Positions 10,536 through 19,107 of a DNA stretch of 64,000 nucleotides are shown piece after piece. Position 1 is the stretch's first letter; each line of letters opens with the position of its first letter. Source of the stretch: CANMIH01 sp049116335 (GTDB lineage Bacteria > Pseudomonadota > Alphaproteobacteria > Rhodobacterales > Rhodobacteraceae). A program made the translations under genes and the position numbers. The stretch spans positions 124,001 through 188,000 of the forward strand of contig JAGDYZ010000007.1 in the NCBI GenBank assembly GCA_049116335.1. The letters are read 5' to 3'. The notes under the pieces were generated by a model. That model ran no database searches. It saw only the letters and a program-made list of their open reading frames with translations, and was not told where the DNA came from.

Positions 10536-11480
10536 TTAGAACAGATCCGGATGCATTGCTTTGGCCATTTTCTCAATGGCGTCGATGTTCGCCGGGCCAG
10601 GGGTCAGTTCTTCGTAGCGCAAACCAATCCAGCGGGCATTTTTAACCGCATCGGTATGGGCCATGACGGGATGATCTTGAAGAAACTTGAACGTGTCTTC
10701 CGCGCTGTTCCCGCCTTGATAATCCAGCAGTACAAGGAACTCTGGGTTCGCGGCCGCGACAGCCTCCCAGGACGAGCGGCCCCAGCTTGTGTCCATATCA
10801 TGGGTGACATTTTCGCCACCGGCGGCGGTGATCATAGCGTCGGGAATGGCGAACTTACCCGAGGTGAAAGGGGCGTCTGCAGGGCCGTCTAGCAGGAAAA
10901 CCCGGGGCTTTGCCACATCAGCGGTCTTTGCCTCAATTCCTGCAAGCTGAGCTTTCCACCCTGACACGAGAGAATTGGCTTTGTCGGCCACATCCATAAC
11001 TGTGCCCAGACGGGTCACGTCATCAAACAAAAGATCCATGCTCGCCTCGGGGCGATCTTTGTGTAAATGGACACAGCTTTCGCTCAGGACCATGGTTTTG
11101 ATGCCGAATGGTGCCAGCGTATCAGGTGTCACATCGCCACCGGGTTTCATGCCGTAATACCAACCGGCGAAAAACATGTCGGGGGAAACAGCTACTAGGT
11201 TTTCCACGGTGGGGTATTTGGGCGCCAGTTCAGGAATGTCGCCACGCATCTCATCGAAATCCGGGCTGGTTTTGTACCAACCTGTGATGCCCGTCAGTCC
11301 AACAATTTTATCCTGAAGTCCCAGAGCAAACGCCATGTCTGTCATGTTCATGTCGTGGACCACAATGCGTTCTGGCGTGGTCTCAAAAGCAAGTGGCTCC
11401 CCACAGTTGTCGACACTTACTTCCGCCGAAGCGGCGCTTGCGAGCCCCATCAAAAGGGTCGCAGACCAAATCTGTCTCAT
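10536..11480 (-). CDS. ABC transporter periplasmic substrate-binding protein, probable corrinoid-binding (BtuF-like)
   Basis: A 314-residue class III binding protein. It has a Sec signal peptide (about residues 1-19, ending ASA) and the family opening PLAFETTPERIVVHDMNMTD. It contains PTVENLVAVSPDMFFAG, where periplasmic corrinoid and siderophore binders place the NxExIxxxxPDLVI motif. It sits 12 bases downstream of the ATPase and directly upstream of the permease. Specificity is inferred only from the upstream riboswitch; iron-siderophore binders are built the same way. Confidence 0.88.
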   Translation of the reverse strand: MRQIWSATLLMGLASAASAEVSVDNCGEPLAFETTPERIVVHDMNMTDMAFALGLQDKIVGLTGITGWYKTSPDFDEMRGDIPELAPKYPTVENLVAVSPDMFFAGWYYGMKPGGDVTPDTLAPFGIKTMVLSESCVHLHKDRPEASMDLLFDDVTRLGTVMDVADKANSLVSGWKAQLAGIEAKTADVAKPRVFLLDGPADAPFTSGKFAIPDAMITAAGGENVTHDMDTSWGRSSWEAVAAANPEFLVLLDYQGGNSAEDTFKFLQDHPVMAHTDAVKNARWIGLRYEELTPGPANIDAIEKMAKAMHPDLF

Positions 11481-11492
11481 ACCTTCTCTCCT

Positions 11493-12272
11493 TTAGGTGT
11501 GAACTGTCGTTTTACGGATATCAAGCGCAGGCACCTGACGGCCTTCGTGAGGCAAAAGCAGGTACTCAACACCAAATGTTTCTCTTATGTTTTTCGGCGT
11601 AATCACGTCTTCGACCGTCCCAAACCCGATCATGCGGGTGCCCTTCATCAGGGCGGCATGGGTGGCAAATTCTGGGATCATCACCAGATCATGCAAAATA
11701 GTGACGACTGTCATGCCCAGGGCAGAGATCAACGATAACATCCGTCCTTTGGCGTCGGGATCTAGATGATTGGTTGGCTCGTCCAAAAACAGAAGCTGAG
11801 GCCGTTGCGCTAAGGCACGTGCAATATGTGCACGTTGAGTTTCACCACCCGACAGCCGCCCCATCGGCTTATCCGCAAGCAACTCCAGACCCGCGAGGGT
11901 CAAAATGCGCTGCAATGCGTCTGCATGCACTTCGTTGGCGTAATTATTCCAGATCGGCATTTGCCCCAAAGCAACATACTCGCGAAGTGACAACCGCCCG
12001 TCAGGGGCAGAGTTTTGCGAGACCACCGCTATTTTGCGTGCCCGTTGTGTAGGGGAGAGTTTGCTAAGATCTCGACCTTCAAGCCGAACCTCTCCGGCGA
12101 CAATATCTTCGATGCCAGCCAAGAGATTTAGAAGTGTGGTTTTTCCCGCGCCGTTCGGCCCCGCAATTGCCAAAACCGCACCTTTTGGTAGGTCAAAACT
12201 TACGTCGCGGATCAGTGGGTCACCATTGTGGGCAAAGTACTCCAGATTGCGCACCGTGAAAAACTCGGTCAT
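11493..12272 (-). CDS. ABC transporter ATP-binding protein, probable corrinoid uptake (BtuD-like)
   Basis: A 259-residue ATPase with Walker A GPNGAGKTT (residues 38-46), Q-loop VVSQNSAP, signature LSGGETQR (140-147) and Walker B LLFLDEPTNHLD (160-171). This is the FecE/BtuD pattern. Its start overlaps the end of the DUF1636 gene by 4 bases (ATGA). Confidence 0.93.
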   Translation of the reverse strand: MTEFFTVRNLEYFAHNGDPLIRDVSFDLPKGAVLAIAGPNGAGKTTLLNLLAGIEDIVAGEVRLEGRDLSKLSPTQRARKIAVVSQNSAPDGRLSLREYVALGQMPIWNNYANEVHADALQRILTLAGLELLADKPMGRLSGGETQRAHIARALAQRPQLLFLDEPTNHLDPDAKGRMLSLISALGMTVVTILHDLVMIPEFATHAALMKGTRMIGFGTVEDVITPKNIRETFGVEYLLLPHEGRQVPALDIRKTTVHT

Positions 12273-12622
12273 GCGTCGCCCTCCGCAATCGCCGGCAGTC
12301 GGGCTAAGGTTTTGGTGAAAAGTGCCGAAGGACGTTCGGTTGCAGAGGTCCAGCCTGTGGCGCTTTGCACATATTGATGCGCGAAGCTTGAAATTGCTCG
12401 AATATCATCCGACGATTTTATACTGCCAAACAGATACGAAGCCTTACCGCGGGCCTGAAACCCAACGGCTGGCGGGTGTTCGCAGCCCGCAAGGCAATCC
12501 ACAGCGCGAAACCGTACCGTGGCAGGAACATCCGACGACATGTCGGCCTTTAACTGGGCTGCGTTTCTCGCGCCTTCACAGGTGCTGCAAATAAGAATGT
12601 AGTGGGTTGGTTCGATGCACAT
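12269..12622 (-). CDS. DUF1636 family protein of the corrinoid operon
   Basis: A 117-residue protein with four cysteines in a thioredoxin-like ferredoxin layout: Cys12, Cys15 (CSTC), Cys43 and Cys47 (VDCLAGC). DUF1636 proteins are small cysteine-containing proteins repeatedly found beside cobalt and cobalamin genes, which matches this first position behind a cobalamin riboswitch. The role is unknown; metal or [2Fe-2S] binding is an inference from the cysteines. The ATG has a modest GCGAGG site and lies inside a short upstream frame described separately. Confidence 0.8.
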   Translation of the reverse strand: MCIEPTHYILICSTCEGARNAAQLKADMSSDVPATVRFRAVDCLAGCEHPPAVGFQARGKASYLFGSIKSSDDIRAISSFAHQYVQSATGWTSATERPSALFTKTLARLPAIAEGDA

Positions 12623-12692
12623 TCAAAGCCTCGCTTGCCATCAAGCGCGGTTCGAAGGTGCCAGCTATGTCGTTACACGTTACACGTGCCAT
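12576..12692 (-). CDS. Possible 38-residue leader ORF between the riboswitch and DUF1636
   Basis: An ATG at 12692 is preceded by GGAAGGAGG at ideal spacing, a stronger ribosome site than that of the downstream gene. The frame (starts MARVTCNDIAGTFEP) ends inside the DUF1636 gene in another frame. The peptide resembles nothing known. It could be a leader used by the riboswitch to control ribosome access, or chance. The direct repeat CGTGTAACGTGTAAC lies at its start. Confidence 0.3.
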   Translation of the reverse strand: MARVTCNDIAGTFEPRLMASEALNVHRTNPLHSYLQHL

Positions 12693-12734
12693 AAAGCCTC
12701 CTTCCAAGGCGCCCCGCCTCGGGTTGGTTAAAAA

Positions 12735-12930
12735 CGTGATGGCAGGTCTCCTGACTCGCGGTTCTATGCTTCGCTGGCCTTCCCAACCGAGTTTGGTCAG
12801 TGGCATATCAGCTTCGCTCGCCGCTTACAGTTGCGGGGGCAGTTACGGAATTGGCATCTTTTGGTGACACCGCACCGTATTCCCTTTTCATCCCGCGTGT
12901 TTCAACGTGCGGGAACCATCGTATGGCCCT
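12735..12930 (-). promoter_or_regulatory. Cobalamin riboswitch
   Basis: Read on the minus strand, the leader has the conserved blocks in order. GATGGTTCCC is near 12921. The core ACTGCCCCCGCAACTG, followed by TAAGCGG, is at 12821-12843. The B12 box GCCACTG is at 12798-12804. The GAGTCAGGAGACCTGCC block, within 12741-12761, closes the fold. These match the adenosylcobalamin (btuB-type) riboswitch consensus closely. It precedes the DUF1636-ABC operon, so corrinoid abundance should repress uptake. Ends are approximate. Confidence 0.93.
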
Positions 12931-13178
12931 AAATTGAACACCCATCGGGCGTTGTCAATATGATTCATGCGCAGCACATATTTTGGGTGCCCTTTGCGCT
13001 GTCATCCCGTTCAGAGACAATCAGAGCCCCTTTTTGAACGGGGCGCAACGCGGCGAATTTGCATTGAGACAGGCGCACAGGATCGTCTGTGTTGAGAAGC
13101 TCGTACCGATTTCGCTGTAACTTAGGCCAGCCATTTCCTAGAACGCCGGGTATTAGAGTTACTCAAGGGTGGGACAAC

Positions 13179-13952
13179 ATGTCATTTGAATCCAAAACCG
13201 CGATTGTGACGGGCGGACTGTCGGGCATGGGGTTGGCGATCGCGAGGCGATTTTTGCAGGACGGCACAGAGGTTTTCGTAGGCGCGCGCAGCGCGGTAGA
13301 CGCTGAATTTGTGCAGGCCAAGCTTGGCGCAGACAATGGGGCGATCAAAGCGGCCGTTCTGGATGTGCAATCACGCGAAAGCGTGGACCGTTTCGTTGCC
13401 GATGTTGTTGCCCAACGTGGTGGTGTGGATATTCTGGTCAACGCGGCAGGGATCTATGATGAGGCTGCAATTGTCGACCATCCCGAGGACATCTGGATGG
13501 ATCAGATTGACATCAACCTGAGCGGTACCTTTCGTATGATCCGGGCAGTCATGCCGCATATGAAAACCGCGGGCTGGGGTCGGATCATCAACATTGCCTC
13601 AATGGCGGCGCATACAGGCATGGCCAACAACGCGGCCTACTGCGCGTCCAAAGCAGGTTTGTTGGGGCTAGGCCGCTGCGTGAGCCTCGAAGGCGCTGAA
13701 CATGGTGTCACCTGTGTCTCAATCAGCCCAACCTGGGTGGAAACCGAGATGTTGCGAAAGTTTATCGACGCAGATATCGCCGCCACCGGACAAAGCCTTG
13801 AAGAGGTGCGGGCGGATTACGCGAAATCCAACCCGCAAAACCAATTGGTGCAGCCAGAAGAAGTGGCCGAACTGGCCGCCTATTTGGCCAGTGATGCGGC
13901 GCGCGCGCTGACAATGTCAGATTTTGAGGTCAACGCAGGCTCTCCCTGGTAA
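13179..13952 (+). CDS. Short-chain dehydrogenase/reductase
   Basis: A 257-residue classical SDR. It has the cofactor motif TGGLSGMG (residues 9-16), NAAG near residue 88, catalytic Ser in NIASMAAHTG (about 140), and YCASK (about 153-157). The ATG at 13179 is preceded by GGGTGGGA and begins where SDRs normally begin; 30 more upstream codons are open but have no homology. The last 73 bases overlap the 3' end of the convergent NRPS-like gene. It probably acts on an alcohol/aldehyde or hydroxy acid; a partnership with the neighbouring reductase is inference. Confidence 0.9.
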   Translation: MSFESKTAIVTGGLSGMGLAIARRFLQDGTEVFVGARSAVDAEFVQAKLGADNGAIKAAVLDVQSRESVDRFVADVVAQRGGVDILVNAAGIYDEAAIVDHPEDIWMDQIDINLSGTFRMIRAVMPHMKTAGWGRIINIASMAAHTGMANNAAYCASKAGLLGLGRCVSLEGAEHGVTCVSISPTWVETEMLRKFIDADIAATGQSLEEVRADYAKSNPQNQLVQPEEVAELAAYLASDAARALTMSDFEVNAGSPW

Positions 13953-16720
13953 GCCTGAGCGCGACGCGCCAGTAGGGTTTTGGTGTCAGTGAGAGAGCCA
14001 AAGGGCTTGTCGCTGACACGTGCCCAGGTGGCCTGTGCGTGCGCCGTTTCAAATTTGGCGTCTGCGCATAGCGTGTCCGGGTATTCGGTGATGACACCCG
14101 CAATACCCGGATCCAAATCCGCCATCGCCAACCAATCCTGTGGAGCAACGGGTTGTGGCATTTCTAGGGCGATGCGGTGATCGGGGATCAGATTGTAGAT
14201 CGATGCATCCGACGTGGTGATGTCACCCAACAGGAACGATGCCGCTGCGGTCACGTCGATCATGGGAAAGGTGAGACCCTTTGGTCTGTTTCCAGAGCGG
14301 AACACAGCTTGAAGAATGATCTCGTAGAGGTCGCGCGGATTTGGCGCTTCTAGATCGTACATCGACGGCAGCCGTACAATCGCAGACGAGATGCCCGAGC
14401 TTCGAATTGTGGCCTCTGCAGCGATCTTAGCGGCGCCGTAACCTGTGCAGCCCTCCCAAACCGGGATCAAGTCCTCAGGGCAGGGGCCGCCTCGATCTGG
14501 GAACACCGAGGTAGAAGAGGTGAAGCGAAGATCGGCATCCGCATCGCGGCAAAACTCAATCACGGTGGTGATGCCCCGTGCGGACCAGTCCAGCATCTCT
14601 TGCCGTCCGATTGCGAGGTTCACCATGGCCGCGCAGTGGATCACCCGCGAGACCACCTGTGTCAGTGCCTCGTAGTGAACCCGATCCAATGAGAACTGCG
14701 GCGCATCCAATGTGCCATGGACGATCACATAGCGGCTGGTGTCGATGCCGTGGGTTTTGGCCACCGCATCTAGCCGATCCCGCGCGCTTCGGTTCTTGTA
14801 GCGGACTAGGCAGTAGACCACTTCGTTGTCTGGCAAAGACCGAACCGCTTGCGCCAGCACATGCCCGCCAAGAAAACCGGTCGCTCCTGTCAGAAGGATC
14901 CCCGGCCGTTCGAACCCTTCGAACTCGACAGGTGCATCGGCCTCTTGGTTTAAGAGCTGGTCCAACCGATGGAGCGGCACGTTCATAGCCAGATCGAAAT
15001 CAACTGGCAGCCCGTAGATCTTTTCCAGCTCCAACATCAGGTTCACGCACATCAGCGAGTCCCCGCCTAGATCATGAAAGCTCAGTGCCGGGTCAAGATC
15101 CGTGGGCGAGCAGGACATGGCCTGCGCTGCCGCGGAGAGCACCATGTCTTCGGACAGAATACGCTGCGTGTTGGTTTCCTCAACTTCGGGCAGGGCGCGC
15201 ACATCCGCCTTGCCCGACACCGGGTGCAATGGGAGCGCGTCCATCTGCACAAGGAAAGAGGGTACGCAGTAATGGGGTAGCACGTCGCGAAGATCAGCCG
15301 CCAGAGCCGCAGGCACACGGTTTACACCGGGATTGAGGTTCCATTTTTCCGCGTTGTGTTTGGCCTGCGCAGCATCAACCGCGAAGTAAAAGATCAGGCT
15401 TTGCCCGCGACCTTTGACCTCTGAGACCCAGGGTGCAGCGCTGGAGAAGACCAGTCGGTCGCGCATCGTTTCTGTTAGCTCTCTGGTCTGGATCGAGAAA
15501 CCACGCAGCTTGAGCATATGCGCAATCCGCCCTTCGATATAAAGCGTCCCATCTGCGTCCTGTCGCGCCTGATCGCCGGTGTCATAAAGCCGTGTCTGGC
15601 GGCCTTCGATGACCATATCACGAAAGCGCAGGCGGGTCTCTTCGGGGCGGTTGACGTACCCGGTTCCCAACATTCGGGCGCCCTCAAAGAACAACTGACC
15701 AGAGATACCAGTGGGGCAGAGTTGCTCAGCCTCATCCAGAATAACCGCGCGCAGGTGCGGCATAGGAATGCCCACAGAAGCGGGCCTATCGCCTGCGGGC
15801 TCGGTCAACAGTGACATGCAGATGTCATGGGTTTCGCAAATACTATATAGATTCCACAGTGCGGCCCCTGGCAGCTTGGCTTTCGATGCGCGGATCAGAT
15901 CGTCGCTGACCACCTCACCGTTCAAGACGACTCGCGACAGAGGCAAGGACGCAGCGCAATCGGCATCAAGCGCATTCAGGAAAGTGTCGTAGAACGAGGG
16001 TGTGAACAGCATCTCGTCAATGCGGTTCGTGGTCAGAAAATCCGCCAGTTTGGCCGGTGCAAAAAGGGTGCCGGCATCTGGGAACCACAAACTCGCACCC
16101 TTTCGCAGCGGGCGAAACATTTCCCAGATGGCAAAGACATAAATCCCGACGCGCGTTTCTGGTGCATAGGGGGTGTAGCTATCGCGCCATTCATAGGACA
16201 GGAAGGCCGCATCCTGCGAAACGGGGATGCACTTCGGTCGGCCTGTGGTGCCTGATGTTGCGACGAGATAGATCGGGTCGGTGGGGGCAACATTGCCCGG
16301 TTCGAGCGTAGCGGTTGCGTCCTGAGGCGCAGCTTCAACCTGCGCCAAAACGGCCTCAGCCTCTAACGTGGCACAATCGCCGGGTATCTGCCCAACTGAA
16401 GGGGGCTCACACAGAATAACAAGGCCAACCTTAAGTTCGGACAGGATGTTGTGCACCACCATCTGCGGCATGGCGGGGTCAAGGTGCACGAAGGGACGTC
16501 CATGGATGACGCAGGCAATGGCGCTGGCGCCCATAAACAACCCTGGCGCCCCATAGATCGCGACAACGTCGTGCGCAATTAAGGGGTTTTTCAGAGCTGA
16601 GACATACTGGCCAAGACGGGCATAACTCAGCTGCCTTTGGTTGTCAGACAATGCGGGTCTATTGGAATAGGCCTCAATGGCGAGGACAAGCTCTGCGGCA
16701 ACTGTTTTGGAAAAGGTCAT
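13880..16720 (-). CDS. NRPS-like carboxylic acid reductase: adenylation, carrier and thioester-reductase domains
   Basis: A 946-residue single-module enzyme. Residues 1-510 form an AMP-binding domain: SGTTGRPK at 156-163, YDTGD at 379-383, GRIAHMLKLRGF at 397-408 and a C-terminal SGKAD at 502-506. Residues about 525-592 are a carrier domain with FHDLGGDSLMC, Ser555 being the phosphopantetheine site. Residues about 605-930 are a thioester-reductase domain: TGATGFLGGH at 611-620 for NAD(P)H and catalytic YGAAK at 761-765. The domain order predicts activation of an acid and reductive release as an aldehyde or alcohol. There is no condensation domain, and no phosphopantetheinyl transferase gene in the window. 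The usual YGPTE motif is replaced by LYSICETHD, so substrate prediction is unsafe. Confidence 0.92.
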   Translation of the reverse strand: MTFSKTVAAELVLAIEAYSNRPALSDNQRQLSYARLGQYVSALKNPLIAHDVVAIYGAPGLFMGASAIACVIHGRPFVHLDPAMPQMVVHNILSELKVGLVILCEPPSVGQIPGDCATLEAEAVLAQVEAAPQDATATLEPGNVAPTDPIYLVATSGTTGRPKCIPVSQDAAFLSYEWRDSYTPYAPETRVGIYVFAIWEMFRPLRKGASLWFPDAGTLFAPAKLADFLTTNRIDEMLFTPSFYDTFLNALDADCAASLPLSRVVLNGEVVSDDLIRASKAKLPGAALWNLYSICETHDICMSLLTEPAGDRPASVGIPMPHLRAVILDEAEQLCPTGISGQLFFEGARMLGTGYVNRPEETRLRFRDMVIEGRQTRLYDTGDQARQDADGTLYIEGRIAHMLKLRGFSIQTRELTETMRDRLVFSSAAPWVSEVKGRGQSLIFYFAVDAAQAKHNAEKWNLNPGVNRVPAALAADLRDVLPHYCVPSFLVQMDALPLHPVSGKADVRALPEVEETNTQRILSEDMVLSAAAQAMSCSPTDLDPALSFHDLGGDSLMCVNLMLELEKIYGLPVDFDLAMNVPLHRLDQLLNQEADAPVEFEGFERPGILLTGATGFLGGHVLAQAVRSLPDNEVVYCLVRYKNRSARDRLDAVAKTHGIDTSRYVIVHGTLDAPQFSLDRVHYEALTQVVSRVIHCAAMVNLAIGRQEMLDWSARGITTVIEFCRDADADLRFTSSTSVFPDRGGPCPEDLIPVWEGCTGYGAAKIAAEATIRSSGISSAIVRLPSMYDLEAPNPRDLYEIILQAVFRSGNRPKGLTFPMIDVTAAASFLLGDITTSDASIYNLIPDHRIALEMPQPVAPQDWLAMADLDPGIAGVITEYPDTLCADAKFETAHAQATWARVSDKPFGSLTDTKTLLARRAQAYQGEPALTSKSDIVSARAASLAK

Positions 16721-16749
16721 AACACTCGAGTTTGTTTCGACGGAAGTCT

Positions 16750-16960
16750 TTAAACTGCCCCGTTATGAAACACTCTAGGTGCCGAGTAAACCGACTGTCC
16801 TTTGCTGTGGACCGATCCCCACTCGTTGCGCATCGCAACCACCAAGGCGTGGATGATGAGACAGGGGATGAAGAGTTCCGGCGAAAAGACTAGAAAATTC
16901 CGCGGCTCCCACAGAAAAGATCAGCATTAAAAACGTCTGAAAATAGAGGTTCTTTAGCCG
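16750..16960 (-). pseudogene. Possible remnant of a small membrane protein gene
   Basis: In the gap upstream of the NRPS-like gene, a minus-strand frame (16920 down to the TAA at 16750-16752) reads FIPCLIIHALVVAMRNEWG followed by a hydrophilic tail. A second frame just upstream (through ATG at 16927) encodes another hydrophobic stretch (NLYFQTFLMLIFSVG). Two consecutive hydrophobic segments in different frames suggest a frameshifted membrane protein. There is no clear start or known family. Confidence 0.3.
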
Positions 16961-16995
16961 CGCGGGGCCTGGGGATTGATTACCTCACCGGTGGT

Positions 16996-17964
16996 TCAGT
17001 CTTCCCTCCGAAGGGCCTCCGGAGAGCGTCCATATTGCTGACGGCAGAGGCGGCCCAGATGAGACGCATCACAAAAGCCGGTTGCGAGTGCAATTTGCGT
17101 GACGCTGTCGGAGCTGCCCTTGAGCAATGACCGAGCATGGCGCAGGCGTAGGCCTCGGGACACTGCGCCCGGGGATTGACCCAAAGTGCGCGTAAAGAGA
17201 CGTTCCAATTTACGTTTGCTGACCCCGGTTAATTCGGCCAGCTTTTGAGAGGTGAGCGGCGTGGCGAGGTTGTATTGCATATGCAACAATGCCTGTCGCA
17301 CCACGGGATCCGTCACCGCGATCTCCAACGTTGAACTGGGTTGGATGTGATTGCTTTTGGGCGCGTCTTCAATCATCAGCATGCGCAGCGCTTTCTGGGC
17401 GACTTTGGCTCCGATATGTTCCGCGACAAGATGTGCTGCTAAATAAGCCGAACTGATCCCCCCAGCGCAGGTCAGCCGATCCCGGTCAATCACATAGCTC
17501 TGCACCGCATCTGGAGGAGTTTCCTGGTCCACATCCAGGTAATCGTCGTGATGCGCCCAGCTGACACATCGGCGGTATCCGGCGAGCAATCCCAGATCTG
17601 CCAGCATAATCACACCGGTACAGACCCCGACCAATGCGGTGCCGCGTTGTGCATGGGCGTAGAGATAATCGCGCGCAGCACCTGACAAACTTGTGCGGTG
17701 GGTCAACCCACCCACCAGTACTATATAATCATAGGTGTGCTGCGCGCCAAAACGCCGGTTGGATTGTACAACCAAACCGGAGCTGGCGTGGATCTCGCCC
17801 TGCACATCGCCCAAGATATCCCATTGGCACAGAATTTGGTTTGAGCGGTCGCCTTCGTCCGCCGCAAGACGCAGCACATCCAGAAAATTCGCGAAAGCCG
17901 CCAAAGAGAAACGCTTGGCAAGAATGAAACCAACCTTCAGACGATGGGGAAGGGGGGGACTCAT
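16996..17964 (-). CDS. GlxA-type AraC-family transcriptional regulator
   Basis: A 322-residue regulator with an N-terminal DJ-1/PfpI amidotransferase-like domain (about residues 9-190; GVCTGVIMLADLGLL carries the nucleophile-elbow Cys near residue 114). The C-terminal AraC double helix-turn-helix spans about 225-320 (LAELTGVSKRKLERLF and IALATGFCDASHLGRLC). Family members often control amine, carnitine or amino-acid catabolism. It is divergent from the hydroxyproline epimerase-like gene across a 120-base region, so it probably regulates that gene. Confidence 0.9.
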   Translation of the reverse strand: MSPPLPHRLKVGFILAKRFSLAAFANFLDVLRLAADEGDRSNQILCQWDILGDVQGEIHASSGLVVQSNRRFGAQHTYDYIVLVGGLTHRTSLSGAARDYLYAHAQRGTALVGVCTGVIMLADLGLLAGYRRCVSWAHHDDYLDVDQETPPDAVQSYVIDRDRLTCAGGISSAYLAAHLVAEHIGAKVAQKALRMLMIEDAPKSNHIQPSSTLEIAVTDPVVRQALLHMQYNLATPLTSQKLAELTGVSKRKLERLFTRTLGQSPGAVSRGLRLRHARSLLKGSSDSVTQIALATGFCDASHLGRLCRQQYGRSPEALRRED

Positions 17965-18084
17965 GGGCGCTATTCCGTTGAGAGGTTTGACGCAAATATT
18001 CTATCTCACCATGCGCGAGATCAGCAAGATCCCGGGAGCGCAAATTGATCTTTAGCCCAAACCCAACACAGGAGCAGTGCGGCC

Positions 18085-19107
18085 ATGCCCTCTATGACCC
18101 GTTTGTCCATCATCGACTCCCATACCGCAGGCGAGCCCACCCGCATGATCGTCTCAGGCTACCCCAAAATCGAAGGCGACACGATGGTTGCACGCCTTGC
18201 CTATCTTGAGGCCCACCTCGATTGGGTACGCTGTATTGCCATGCATGAACCGCGTGGTCACAGAGACATGTTTGGATGTGTGCTTATGCCGGCTGTTGAT
18301 CCTTCAGCCCATATTGGGGCTGTCTACATGGATGGGGGGAGGTTCTATAGCATGTGTGGCCATGCGTCTTTGGGGATTTGCGCAATTCTGGTGGAAACCG
18401 GACAGGTCCCGCCAACCGGTCGATCTACCAAAGTCCGCATCGATACTCCCGCCGGGCTGGTCGAAGGCACCGTCACAACCGATGAACAGGGCGAGATTGA
18501 ATCTGTGTCGCTTGTGGATGTGCCCTCTTTTGCTCTGGCTCTGGATGTGACGGTTGACGTGCCGGGGTTTGGTCAGATCCGCGCAGATATTAGTTATGGC
18601 GGCAATATTTTTGTCATTGCCGAGGCACAGGATCTTGGGTTCAGTTCAATTGATCCACATTATACCGACGCGTTGATCCAAGCGGGGATCGCCCTGCGTC
18701 AGAGCGCAAATGAACAATTGCAGCTGTCTCATCCAGAACTCCTTCATCTCAATCGCATCGACATAGCCATGTTGACGGCCCCTCCATCAGGCCCCCATGC
18801 GGATGGCCGTAATATCGTGCTTTTGGGGGATGCTCAGGCGGATCGGTCCCCCTGTGGCACCGGCACATGTGCGCGGCTGGCTGTGAAACATGCCAAGGGT
18901 GAGCTGGCCCTCGGTGAGGTGTTCCGACACGAAAGTTCCATTCGTACCGTTTTTGATGCGCGGGTTCTGGGCTTGGATCGCGTTGGATCTTATGACGCAA
19001 TTATCCCCGAGATTTCCTGTCGCCCCTTCATCACCGGGTACAACACTTTGGTCGTCGATCCCGCTGATCCGCTGAAACATGGCTTTACGCTTGGTGTAAG
19101 CAAGTGA
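18085..19107 (+). CDS. Proline racemase family protein, probable 4-hydroxyproline 2-epimerase
   Basis: A 340-residue member of the proline racemase family. Both catalytic cysteines are present: Cys91 in MCGHASLG and Cys257 in SPCGTGTC. This supports racemase/epimerase chemistry rather than the dehydratase variant, in which one is Thr. Other family residues include DSHTAGEPTR at the N-terminus and EPRGH near residue 55. AGGAG precedes the ATG. 4-Hydroxyproline epimerase is more common than true proline racemase in marine alphaproteobacteria, but the residues that separate them were not resolved here. Flanked by two GlxA-type genes. Confidence 0.88.
   Translation: MPSMTRLSIIDSHTAGEPTRMIVSGYPKIEGDTMVARLAYLEAHLDWVRCIAMHEPRGHRDMFGCVLMPAVDPSAHIGAVYMDGGRFYSMCGHASLGICAILVETGQVPPTGRSTKVRIDTPAGLVEGTVTTDEQGEIESVSLVDVPSFALALDVTVDVPGFGQIRADISYGGNIFVIAEAQDLGFSSIDPHYTDALIQAGIALRQSANEQLQLSHPELLHLNRIDIAMLTAPPSGPHADGRNIVLLGDAQADRSPCGTGTCARLAVKHAKGELALGEVFRHESSIRTVFDARVLGLDRVGSYDAIIPEISCRPFITGYNTLVVDPADPLKHGFTLGVSK

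Noticed and set aside
12969..13050. Hairpin GCCCC/GGGGC near 13026-13045 as a possible terminator
   Set aside because: Stem is only about five pairs with a long loop and it lies upstream of the SDR start rather than after a gene.
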